Source: Cryobacterium melibiosiphilum (GTDB lineage: Bacteria > Actinomycetota > Actinomycetes > Actinomycetales > Microbacteriaceae). From it: a stretch of DNA of 64,000 nucleotides. The stretch's first letter is position 1, and each line of letters begins with the position of its first letter. Both the position numbers and the translations under genes were made by a program. The stretch spans positions 1 to 64,000 of the forward strand of contig NZ_QZVS01000083.1 of assembly GCF_003602235.1 (NCBI RefSeq). The letters run 5' to 3'. Positions 42,972 through 50,064 of the stretch are shown piece after piece. Under the pieces are notes generated by a model that had not been told where the DNA came from, did no database searches, and saw only the letters and a list, made by a program, of their open reading frames with translations.

Positions 42972-43010
42972 ATGCAGGTTCATCAGACCCCGGGGCGGCG
43001 CGGCGCATGA
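42972..43010 (+). promoter_or_regulatory. short upstream reading frame overlapping the aminotransferase start
   Basis: ATG 42972 opens a 12-codon frame MQVHQTPGRRGA ending in TGA 43008-43010, which overlaps the ATG at 43007 as ATGA. TAGGTT (42960-42965) lies 6 bases before the small frame, as in other leaderless promoters here. The small frame may feed ribosomes to the aminotransferase, which has no Shine-Dalgarno sequence. Confidence 0.4.
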
Positions 43011-44221
43011 CGATTTCGGGAGCATGGCGCCGAACGGCCCGGGGCGCCGGTCTGCTCGCTGACGACGGCAGCGTCGCCGCCAGCATCTTCGCCGAGATGA
43101 GCGCCCTCGCCGCGCGCACCGGCGCCCTCAATCTCGGCCAGGGTTTTCCCGACGAGGACGGCCCGCCCGAGGTGCTGGAAGCCGCGCAGCGCGCCATCCG
43201 GGATGGCGTGAACCAGTACCCGCCCGGCCGCGGAATGCCTGTTTTGCGTGCGGCGATCGCGGGCCACCAAAAGCGCTTCTACGGACTTGACCTGGACGCC
43301 GACAGTGAGATCCTGGTGACCGCCGGCGCGACGGAGGCCCTTGCCGCGACACTCCTGGCGCTGCTGGAACCCGGCGATGAGGTCGTCACCTTCGAGCCGT
43401 TCTACGATGCCTACGGCGGCCTGATCGCCCTGGCCGGGGGCATCCATCGCACCGTTCCGCTGCGAGCGCCCGGGTCTGTGACCGAGACCTTTCAACCCGA
43501 TCTGGACGTGCTTCGGGCGGCCGTCACCGACAAGACTCGGCTGATCCTGGTCAACGACCCGCACAACCCGACGGGCGCGGTTTTCACCGCCGAGACACTC
43601 ACGCTGATCGTGGAGTTGGCGCACCGGCACGACGCCCTGATCGTCACCGATGAGGTCTACGAGCACCTGACCTTTGGTGCACGGCATATTCCGATCAGCA
43701 CGCTCCCCGGCGCGTGGGAGCGCACCGTGACGATTTCCTCGGGCGGGAAAACGTTCAGCACGACCGGGTGGAAGGTGGGCTGGCTGAGTGGGCCGGCGGC
43801 TCTGGTCACAGCGATTTTGGCCGTGAAGCAATTTCTGACGTATGTCAACGGGGCTCCATTCCAGCCGGCAATGGCCGTGGGGCTCGACCTTCCGGACAGC
43901 TATTTTTCCGGGATCGCAGCCGTGCTGAAGGCTAAACGGGACACCCTCGCAACCGGGCTGACCCGCGCCGGATTCACGATCGCCCTACCGCAGGGCTCGT
44001 ATTTCATCGTGGCGGATGCCCGCCCTGTGGGATACACGGATGGCGCGCAATTCTGCCGCGCCCTCCCCGGGCTCGCGGGCGTGGTGGCGGTGCCGATCTC
44101 GGCGTTCTGCTCCCCGGACCACCGCGCCGAGTATGCGTCGCTCGTACGTTTTGCCTATTGCAAGACGACGGATGTGCTCACTCGCGCCGCCGCGAATCTC
44201 GCGACCCTCAGCCCCGCTTGA
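43007..44221 (+). CDS. PLP-dependent class I/II aminotransferase
   Basis: 404 residues from ATG 43007 (MTISGAWRRTARGAG); the frame extends upstream to 42854 through repeats and is unlikely to be translated there. Fold type I aminotransferase: LNLGQGFPDEDGPPEVLEAA, VNQYPPGRGMPVLR, VTAGATEALAA, NDPHNPTGAVF, VTDEVYEHL, and the PLP lysine in TISSGGKTFSTTGWKVGW; the C-terminal Arg is in LVRFAYCK. It resembles methionine/kynurenine or N-succinyldiaminopimelate (DapC-like) aminotransferases of the same subgroup; sequence alone does not settle the substrate. Confidence 0.87.
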   Translation: MTISGAWRRTARGAGLLADDGSVAASIFAEMSALAARTGALNLGQGFPDEDGPPEVLEAAQRAIRDGVNQYPPGRGMPVLRAAIAGHQKRFYGLDLDADSEILVTAGATEALAATLLALLEPGDEVVTFEPFYDAYGGLIALAGGIHRTVPLRAPGSVTETFQPDLDVLRAAVTDKTRLILVNDPHNPTGAVFTAETLTLIVELAHRHDALIVTDEVYEHLTFGARHIPISTLPGAWERTVTISSGGKTFSTTGWKVGWLSGPAALVTAILAVKQFLTYVNGAPFQPAMAVGLDLPDSYFSGIAAVLKAKRDTLATGLTRAGFTIALPQGSYFIVADARPVGYTDGAQFCRALPGLAGVVAVPISAFCSPDHRAEYASLVRFAYCKTTDVLTRAAANLATLSPA

Positions 44222-44225
44222 TTCA

Positions 44226-44270
44226 GCCCCCGCCTGACTCCGTGTCGGCGACACGGAGTCAGGCGGGGGC
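44226..44270. terminator. bidirectional hairpin between convergent genes
   Basis: 20-bp stem, left arm 44226-44245 (starts GCCCCCGCCTG) and right arm 44251-44270, perfectly complementary, loop CGGCG. Lies between the aminotransferase and OYE stops; no U-tract. Confidence 0.75.
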
Positions 44271-44287
44271 CAGAAGGGCCTGGTTCG

Positions 44288-45361
44288 TTAGGAAGCCAGC
44301 GCCGGGTAGTCGGTGTAGCCGACGGCACCGTCACCGTAGAACGTCGCCGCGTTCGGAGCGTTGACCGGAAGGTCTTCGCGCCAGCGACGCACCAGGTCGG
44401 GGTTGGCGATCGCGGGGCGGCCCACGACGACGGCGTCGGCGTGGCCGTCGCGCACGATGGCGAGAGCCTCCTCGCGGGTCGTGATCTCGCCGAATCCGCT
44501 GTTCACGATGAACGTTCCCGCGAACCGGGTGCGCAGTTCCTGCACGAGCGCCCCGGTCGGGTCGGCGTGCAGCACGCTGAGGTAGGCGAGGTCGAGGGGA
44601 GCGAGGGCGTCCACGAGGGCGCCATAGGTGGCGAGCACGTCGGCAGCGTCGGTCTCGAGGGCATCCTGGATGTTGTGCTCCGGGGAGATGCGGATGCCGA
44701 CCTTGCCGGCACCGATCGCCGCGGCGACCGCGATGGTGACCTCGGCCACGAAACGGGCCCTGTTGGCCGGGGTTCCGCCGTAGGTGTCATCACGCACGTT
44801 TGAGGCCGGCGAGAGGAACTCGTGCAGCAGGTAGCCATTGGCGCCGTGGATCTCGACACCGTCGAAGCCGGCGGCGATGGCATCCGTCGACGCCTGCACG
44901 AACTCGGCGAGCACGCCGGGCAGCTCGGCGGTGGTGATCGCGTGCGGCACCGGGTAGGGCTGCTTGCCCGTACTGGTACGGGTCTCGCCGACGATGGCGA
45001 TGGCGCTCGGCGCGACGACCTCATAGCCGCCGTTGGTGTCGGAGTGGCTGACACGGCCGGCGTGCATGACCTGGGCGAAGATGCGGCCGCCGGCGGCATG
45101 CACGGAGTCGGTCACGGTCTTCCAACCGGCGAGCTGCTCGGGGGTGACGAGGCCGGGCTGGCCGCCGTAGCCCTGGCCGGCGTGGCTGGGGTAGGTGCCC
45201 TCGGAGACGATCAAACCGAGCGTGGCGCGCTGGGTGTAGTGCTCCACAACGAGTGGGCCGGGAATGCCGAGCGCGCCCGAGCGGGTGCGGGTCAGCGGGG
45301 CCATGATCACACGGTTGGGCAGTTCGATGTCGCCAAGGTTCAGGGGGGAGAAAAGTTTCAC
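44288..45361 (-). CDS. old yellow enzyme family flavin oxidoreductase (NemA-like)
   Basis: 357 residues from GTG 45361 (VKLFSPLNLGDIELPNRV), the usual family start; the frame continues 36 codons upstream through 8-bp repeats. FMN-dependent TIM barrel that reduces activated C=C bonds or nitro esters with NAD(P)H. Signatures: MAPLTRTRS, SEGTYPSHAGQGYGGQPGL, FAQVMHAGRVSH, FDGVEIHGANGYLLHEFLSPASNVRDDTYGG (catalytic Tyr/His region), GIRISPEHNIQD, and ADAVVVGRPAIANPDLVRR. Single gene, convergent with the aminotransferase. Physiological substrate unknown. Confidence 0.9.
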   Translation of the reverse strand: MKLFSPLNLGDIELPNRVIMAPLTRTRSGALGIPGPLVVEHYTQRATLGLIVSEGTYPSHAGQGYGGQPGLVTPEQLAGWKTVTDSVHAAGGRIFAQVMHAGRVSHSDTNGGYEVVAPSAIAIVGETRTSTGKQPYPVPHAITTAELPGVLAEFVQASTDAIAAGFDGVEIHGANGYLLHEFLSPASNVRDDTYGGTPANRARFVAEVTIAVAAAIGAGKVGIRISPEHNIQDALETDAADVLATYGALVDALAPLDLAYLSVLHADPTGALVQELRTRFAGTFIVNSGFGEITTREEALAIVRDGHADAVVVGRPAIANPDLVRRWREDLPVNAPNAATFYGDGAVGYTDYPALAS

Positions 45362-45373
45362 GAGCCACTCATT

Positions 45374-45397
45374 CTGTTGATCTGTTGATCTGTTGAT
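45374..45397. repeat. 8-bp tandem array, three units, upstream of the OYE gene
   Basis: CTGTTGAT three times, 13 bases upstream of the OYE start; CGTCTGGAAYATG repeats twice just beyond (45403-45430). Probably in the 5' leader. Confidence 0.8.
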
Positions 45398-45575
45398 CGT
45401 GCCGTCTGGAATATGCCCGTCTGGAACATGCGCCCGGGCAGCGCCGAAAACCGGCGCACTGGTCGACAACGGCGGTGTGAGCGGCGATATTCCATGCGCA
45501 CGGAGTCATCAGGTCATTCCCGGCTGAGCTACAGACGGTTCCAATCCGTCCGGGCGTCCGCGACGAACCCCCCGC

Positions 45576-46709
45576 ATGAGCACGACAATGACGAGGGTGC
45601 AGCGCCCGACACCGCAGCACGGCCTGCACCGCCTGCACCGCCTGCACCGCCAGACCGAACTCGACCGCCAGACCGAACTCGACCGCCAGACCGAACTCGA
45701 CGTCCAGAGCAGCCTGCGCCGGCCCAATCCGGCAGTCGAGTCACGAGCGCGGTACAGTCCATTCCCGCTCGGCCACGATCCCCGCACCTTCGGCCTCACC
45801 ACGAGCGCCATGCGCCTCGCCCACGGCGTCGTCGTCGTGCGGCACGGCCGCCGAACCGCGGGAGACACGGCCACCATCCTGCTGCACGGCGCCGCCGGAT
45901 CGTGGACGACGTGGACGCCGCTCCTCACCGCGGCCGAGGCCACCATGACCTCGTCTGGTCTGCGGGAGGCCGATGCCTCCGGCCTGCCGCTGACCGACCT
46001 CATCATCCCCGACCTTCCCGGCTGGGGCGACAGCGCACTGCCCGGCGATCCGGCCGACCGCACCGTGGAAGTCCTCGCCGCCACCGTCGCCGAGATCGCC
46101 CGGGCGTTGGGCTACCGCCGGTGGATTGTCGTCGGACATTCCATGGGCGGTTTTGTTGCCCTGGAACTCGCCGCCGCCGCCCCCGAGGCGACAGCGCGGG
46201 TCGAGTTGATCTCTCCCACCACATTCGCGGTCATCGACAGCGTGCGGCATCCGCTGACCAGATTTACCACGCTGCCCGCCTACACGGCGCTCTTGCTGGT
46301 GATGCGTCTGCTTGCGCGGCTCGGCCGGCTTGGCCGAGCGCTCATCTCCGGTGTCTCGCGGCTGCCCCTGCTCCGTGTGGCCGTGTCCCCACTGTTCGCG
46401 CGCCCCGACGACATCGAGGCCGGAATCATCAGGGCCCTCGCCGGTGAGGTCCGTCCACTCGGCTTCGCCGTCGCATCCGCCCGAGCCGGTGCCTATCCCG
46501 CCGGCGAGCGGTGGTCCCGAATTCTCTGCCCGGTGCGGACTCTAACCGGCGAATCTGACGTCTTCGTGGCAGCGACGGATGCCGACCGGCTGCGCGGGGT
46601 TATCCGACGCTTCGAGGCCGTCACCGTCGGCGGAGTCGGCCACTTTGCGCACATCGAGCGACCGTTCACAGTGCTCGATACACTGCGATCTCCGTGCTCG
46701 ACGCAGTGA
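45576..46709 (+). CDS. alpha/beta hydrolase
   Basis: 377 residues if started at ATG 45576; the folded part begins near residue 79 (ATG 45810, MRLAHGVVVVRHG), which may be the real start. Hydrolase elements: oxyanion loop LLHGAAGSWTTWTPLL, nucleophile elbow VVGHSMGGFVAL, acid in GESDVFV, His in VGGVGHFAHIERP. A polar/hydrophobic lid with several Leu-rich helices (LLLVMRLLARLGRLGRAL) covers the middle. Before residue 50 the sequence is repeat-derived (HRLHRLHRQTELD), from 9-bp and 18-bp arrays. Substrate unknown. Confidence 0.8.
   Translation: MSTTMTRVQRPTPQHGLHRLHRLHRQTELDRQTELDRQTELDVQSSLRRPNPAVESRARYSPFPLGHDPRTFGLTTSAMRLAHGVVVVRHGRRTAGDTATILLHGAAGSWTTWTPLLTAAEATMTSSGLREADASGLPLTDLIIPDLPGWGDSALPGDPADRTVEVLAATVAEIARALGYRRWIVVGHSMGGFVALELAAAAPEATARVELISPTTFAVIDSVRHPLTRFTTLPAYTALLLVMRLLARLGRLGRALISGVSRLPLLRVAVSPLFARPDDIEAGIIRALAGEVRPLGFAVASARAGAYPAGERWSRILCPVRTLTGESDVFVAATDADRLRGVIRRFEAVTVGGVGHFAHIERPFTVLDTLRSPCSTQ
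45624..45704 (+). repeat. 9-bp (x3) and 18-bp (x3) tandem arrays at the hydrolase 5' end
   Basis: CCTGCACCG three times (45624-45650), then CCAGACCGAACTCGACCG twice and most of a third copy (45651-45704). The reading frame stays open through both arrays. Confidence 0.88.
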
Positions 46710-46837
46710 AGGCAGCGCACCACGGCATTGGGATTTCACCCCCAATGCTTGGCACGTCTCTTGTGGCGGGCGTATAAAAGGAGCAGAGTGAGTAAAGCTC
46801 CGGTTCATTTCCCCAGTGATTCATGTCCCCGCGACAT

Positions 46838-46908
46838 GTTCACGGTGACGCGTTCACGGTGACGTGTTCACGGTGACTATGTCCACAGTGACATCGTCAC
46901 CGTGAACA
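46838..46908. promoter_or_regulatory. array of palindromic TCACGGTGA sites upstream of the DUF7882 gene
   Basis: YGTTCACGGTGACK occurs at 46838-46851, 46851-46864 and 46865-46878, a decayed copy (TGTCCACAGTGACA) at 46880-46893, and an exact inverted copy at 46895-46908. Each core TCAC-G-GTGA is a palindrome, so the array looks like a multi-site operator. It ends 53 bases before the ATG. The rest of 46710-46961 has a small hairpin (CATTGGGATTTCACCCCCAATG, 46724) and AT-rich GTATAAAAGGAG. Confidence 0.6.
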
Positions 46909-46961
46909 GCCTCGCTTTCGCCGGCTCCTGCACTCGCGCGACCGATCGAAAGTGACACACC

Positions 46962-47348
46962 ATGGGTTCTCTCACCTACGACCGAGTGGTGGTCGAATTC
47001 GATGACCGGATTCTGGCCCACCTTCAGGTCGTCATCATCCAGAAGCTGCGCAGGGGCGAGAGCTTCCTGCTGTCCTGGCGGGACGCCGCCGTCGTCGGGG
47101 ACGGTCGCAGTTCTGCGTGGTTGCACCCGGCGATTCCGTTGTACTTCAAGTTCGCCGGCGGACGGGCGCCGATCATCAACCCGCAATGGCTGGCCCAGCT
47201 CACGCGCTCAGCGAACAGCTCGCAGGGCCTCGTGGTGACGGGCGAGGAAAGCTCTATGGTCGAGCGCGACCCGGCTGCGCGTTCCGAGGTCGCCTTCAGT
47301 ATCCGTCCGGCCGCGACCACGCGCGCCACGAAGGCCTCCGAAAACTAG
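46962..47348 (+). CDS. DUF7882 small protein (actinobacterial, unknown function)
   Basis: 128 residues. MGSLTYDRVVVEFDDRILAHLQVVIIQKLRRGESFLLSWRDA, AWLHPAIPLYFKFAGGRAPIINPQWLAQLTRSANSSQGLVV are family features of a compact protein common in Microbacteriaceae, sometimes mislabelled ATP-dependent DNA ligase in databases although it has no ligase motif. No membrane segment or signal peptide. Its conserved, soluble look and the operator-like array upstream suggest regulated expression. Function unknown. Confidence 0.82.
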   Translation: MGSLTYDRVVVEFDDRILAHLQVVIIQKLRRGESFLLSWRDAAVVGDGRSSAWLHPAIPLYFKFAGGRAPIINPQWLAQLTRSANSSQGLVVTGEESSMVERDPAARSEVAFSIRPAATTRATKASEN

Positions 47349-47390
47349 CGCCGCTCGAAACACACGGAACCCACCAGACGGACAGCGTGC

Positions 47391-48281
47391 CTAACGTTCC
47401 ACAACGCGAAATCGACGCAGCTGCAGGGCAGGATTCTGAGCTCTGACGGTCCGCAGCCGATCGCCGGACAGCCACGCGACGGCGACGTCGGTGGTCTCCC
47501 CGATCGTGACGAGTTCGACCCCCATCGGGTCGAGGATCATGCTGTTGCCGACCCCGACCGGCGGGGCCTGGTCGGCTGCGGCGAGGTAGACCGTGTTTTC
47601 CACTGCACGCGCGGTCAGGAGCGTGCGCCAGTGCTGTTCCTTCAGCGGGCCCCGCACCCATTCAGCCGGCACGAGTACAAGATCGACGCCCGCATCCACG
47701 AGCCGGCGGGTCACCTCGGGAAACCGGATGTCGTAACAGGTTTGCATGCCCACCGTCAGGTCGCCGACCCGGAAGGTGTGCGGGGCCTCGATGGGGCCGG
47801 GCAGCACCCAGTCCGATTCGCGCTGACCGAAGGCGTCGTAGAGGTGCTGCTTGCGATAGGTCGCCACGAGCCCGTGGCGCGGGTCGACGGCGACGAGGGT
47901 GTTACTGAACCGGCCAGCCACGGCCGTGCTTTCCAGCATGCCCGCGACGATGGCGATGTCGAGCTCGGCGGCCAGGCCCGCGATCGCCGTGACGAAGGTC
48001 CCGTCGAGCGGCTGCGCGGCAGCGACACACCCCGGCCCGAGGACCGGTTCGAAAAATGCGGAGTATTCCGGGAAGACGACCAGGCGTGCTCCGCGCTCGG
48101 CCGCCGTCGTGGCGAGGATGGTCATCGCCCGGAGGTTGCACTGCTCGTTGGTCCCGGGGCAAAACTGAGCGACGGCGACGGCGATCGGGGACTCGGCGGT
48201 GCCCGCGGTGCTCGTCAACTCCGGTGTGCTCGACAACTCCGGTGTGCTCGACAACTCCGGTGTGCTCGACAACTCGCTCAT
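47391..48281 (-). CDS. nitrilase superfamily carbon-nitrogen hydrolase
   Basis: 296 residues from ATG 48281, preceded at 6 bases by TAGGCT (48288-48293); an upstream GTG is in frame. The catalytic Glu-Lys-Cys triad is complete: FPEYSAF (E), TYRKQHLYDAFG (K), MQTCYDIRFPEVTR (C); the late DQAPPVGVGNSMILDPMG is typical of omega-amidase/NIT-type amidases. It hydrolyses an amide or nitrile to the acid and ammonia; the substrate is unknown. The N-terminus is an ELSSTP repeat encoded by an 18-bp array, before the fold (AVAVAQFCPG). Confidence 0.88.
   Translation of the reverse strand: MSELSSTPELSSTPELSSTPELTSTAGTAESPIAVAVAQFCPGTNEQCNLRAMTILATTAAERGARLVVFPEYSAFFEPVLGPGCVAAAQPLDGTFVTAIAGLAAELDIAIVAGMLESTAVAGRFSNTLVAVDPRHGLVATYRKQHLYDAFGQRESDWVLPGPIEAPHTFRVGDLTVGMQTCYDIRFPEVTRRLVDAGVDLVLVPAEWVRGPLKEQHWRTLLTARAVENTVYLAAADQAPPVGVGNSMILDPMGVELVTIGETTDVAVAWLSGDRLRTVRAQNPALQLRRFRVVER
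48208..48276. repeat. 18-bp tandem array, nearly four units, in the nitrilase 5' end
   Basis: GTGCTCGWCAACTCCGGT repeats three times with a partial fourth. It encodes ELSSTP repeats on the minus strand. A separate 18-bp pattern containing GGAGCAGAC repeats at about 48346-48400, in the gap to ppm1. Confidence 0.88.
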
Positions 48282-48287
48282 CACGCC

Positions 48288-48293
48288 AGCCTA
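48288..48293 (-). promoter_or_regulatory. -10 box of a leaderless nitrilase promoter
   Basis: TAGGCT on the minus strand, 6 bases before ATG 48281. Confidence 0.38.
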
Positions 48294-48494
48294 GCCGTGA
48301 GCCCGCCGGGAACGTCCATGCCATCGGTGCCCCCTGTGCCAACTGGGAGCAGACTCGCACGGTGGAGCAGACGCGCATTATGGAGCAGACTCAGAGGTCT
48401 TTTCCAGGCCGTCAACCCCCACCCGTGCACAACGTTCATGTGGGTGGCCTAGCGTCATCCTGTAGCCCTTCCGCCAAAAACCTGAGGTAGCCGA

Positions 48495-49247
48495 ATGCCC
48501 AACACCCTGGTCATCATCCCGACGTACAACGAGCGCGACAATATCGGCCCGATCGTGGCGCGAGTGCGTGCGAGCGTACCGGCGGCCGACGTGCTCATCG
48601 TGGATGACGCCAGCCCGGACGGCACCGGGGTGCTCGCCGATGCGCTCGTTGCCGGAGACGCGCACGTCCACGTGCTGCATCGCCGTTCCAAGGCCGGACT
48701 CGGCGCGGCCTACCTGGAGGCCTTCGGCTGGGGCCTGAGCCGCGGCTACGATCGCCTCGTGCAGCTCGACGCCGACGGCTCGCACCTGCCCGAACAACTC
48801 CCAGCACTGCTGCGTGCGTCCGAAACGGCGGACGTCGTCATGGGGTCCCGCTGGGTGCCGGGCGGCATGGTGGAGAACTGGCCCTGGCACCGGCGCGCCC
48901 TGTCACAGGGCGGTTCGATCTATTCACGGGTCATCCTGCGCCTGCGGCAACGTGACGTCACGGGCGGGTACCGCGTCTATTCACAATATGCCCTCGAGCG
49001 GATGCGCCTGTCCAACATCGACAGCCTCGGCTACTGCTTCCAGATCGACATGTTGCTGCATGCCGTCCAGGCGCACCTCCTGGTCGTCGAGGTGCCGATC
49101 ACCTTCGTGGAACGTACCCTGGGTTCCTCGAAGATGAGCGGCCGTATCGTGGCGGAAGCGATGGGCCGTGTGACGCTCTGGGGACTGACCGGCAAGGGTG
49201 CCACCCGATCGGCGGTCAGCCAGCCGGCAGCGAATACCGGCGGCTAG
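48495..49247 (+). CDS. ppm1: polyprenol monophosphomannose synthase (Ppm1/DPM1-like GT2)
   Basis: 250 residues from ATG 48495, with GAGG 8 bases upstream. DPM1-type GT2: LVIIPTYNERDNIGPIVARV, VLIVDDASPDGTG, LHRRSKAGLGAAYLEAFGWGL, LVQLDADGSHLPEQLPAL (DAD metal site), GSRWVPGGMVENWPWHRRALSQGGSIYSR, and VPITFVERTLGSSKMS. It makes polyprenyl-phospho-mannose, the donor for extracytoplasmic mannosylation of glycolipids and proteins. Soluble form without a fused acyltransferase domain. Confidence 0.88.
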   Translation: MPNTLVIIPTYNERDNIGPIVARVRASVPAADVLIVDDASPDGTGVLADALVAGDAHVHVLHRRSKAGLGAAYLEAFGWGLSRGYDRLVQLDADGSHLPEQLPALLRASETADVVMGSRWVPGGMVENWPWHRRALSQGGSIYSRVILRLRQRDVTGGYRVYSQYALERMRLSNIDSLGYCFQIDMLLHAVQAHLLVVEVPITFVERTLGSSKMSGRIVAEAMGRVTLWGLTGKGATRSAVSQPAANTGG

Positions 49248-49276
49248 CAGCCCGCTCGGCCCGGCCCGATCCCCTA

Positions 49277-49282
49277 TATGAT
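49277..49282 (+). promoter_or_regulatory. -10 box of the nrtR-nad operon promoter
   Basis: TATGAT, 8 bases before the palindrome at 49291. Transcription would start at about 49289-49291, at the edge of that palindrome. Confidence 0.45.
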
Positions 49283-49290
49283 GGCTTCAG

Positions 49291-49307
49291 CAGTTAGAGT
49301 CTTACTG
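49291..49307. promoter_or_regulatory. candidate NrtR operator (17-bp palindrome)
   Basis: CAGTTAGAGTCTTACTG is symmetric as CAGT-n-AGA-n-TCT-n-ACTG, broken only at the three n positions. It begins at or next to the presumed transcription start of nrtR-nadABC, where a bound repressor would block transcription. NrtR proteins bind such palindromes and release them on ADP-ribose-type ligands. Binding by this NrtR is inferred. Confidence 0.55.
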
Positions 49308-49332
49308 ACCTTTACCTGATTGAAGCCACCTG

Positions 49333-50064
49333 ATGGAACCCACGATGACGAGTCCCCGAGCGAACACACTGGCCGTGTCGACCGTGATCTTTGCGTTGCG
49401 CCCCCGAGGTGCCGGGCCCAGCGCCCACGTGCTCTGGGTGCCGCTCGTGCGTCGCACCCGCGACCCCTTCCTGAACCAATGGGCACTTCCCGGGGGCTGG
49501 CTCTCGGCCGAGGAAGAGCTCGAGCACGCAGCCTCCCGCACCCTCGAAGAGACCACCGGGCTTGCTCCGAAATTTCTCGAGCAGCTCTTCACCTTTGGCG
49601 ACCTGGATCGCACACCCGGCGATCGGGTCGTGTCCATCGTCTACTGGGCGCTCGTTCAGCCCACCGAGGCCGACCGTGCGATCGTCGACGACAACGTGCG
49701 ATGGTTTGCGGCCGACGCGCTGCCTCAGCTCGCCTTCGACCACAACCGAATAGTGGCCTACGCCCTGTGGAGACTGCGGACCAAGATGGAGTATTCCCGC
49801 ATCGCCCAGGCCTTTCTGGGAACCTCGTTCACCCTCGCGCAGCTGAGGGAAGTGCACGAAGCGGTCTTGCTGCGTCCCCTCGACCCCGCCAACTTTCGGC
49901 GATCGATGGAATCCTCCGGCACACTGATCGACACCGGCGAACGGGTCGCAGGTGCACGGCATCGGCCGCCCCGCCTCTACCGCTACACCAGCACAGAACC
50001 CACCCCGCCGACCGACCCGACCAACCGCCACGAGGAGTTCGCCCATGACGACCGCATCCGTTGA
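49333..50064 (+). CDS. nrtR: NrtR-like NUDIX-domain transcriptional regulator
   Basis: 243 residues from ATG 49333 (an ATG four codons later is also possible). N-terminal NUDIX domain: WALPGGWLSAEEELEHAASRTLEETTGL, a changed NUDIX box (GGxLxxxE...R.LxEETG), as in regulators that bind but may not hydrolyse NAD metabolites. The C-terminal winged helix carries the NrtR-typical FTLAQLREVHEAVLLRPLDPANFRRSM and RRPPLYR-like RHRPPRLYRYTS. NrtR represses NAD synthesis genes and is released by ADP-ribose. Here it heads nadA-nadB-nadC-nifS, overlapping nadA by 20 bases, so autoregulation of the whole operon is likely. Confidence 0.85.
   Translation: MEPTMTSPRANTLAVSTVIFALRPRGAGPSAHVLWVPLVRRTRDPFLNQWALPGGWLSAEEELEHAASRTLEETTGLAPKFLEQLFTFGDLDRTPGDRVVSIVYWALVQPTEADRAIVDDNVRWFAADALPQLAFDHNRIVAYALWRLRTKMEYSRIAQAFLGTSFTLAQLREVHEAVLLRPLDPANFRRSMESSGTLIDTGERVAGARHRPPRLYRYTSTEPTPPTDPTNRHEEFAHDDRIR

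Noticed and set aside
46788..46862. A 24-codon frame starting GTG (VSKAPVHFPSDS) with AAAAGGAG upstream
   Set aside because: It ends inside the TCACGGTGA array and encodes repeat-derived residues; the good ribosome site is suggestive, but there is no other sign of a gene, so it is not listed as a CDS.
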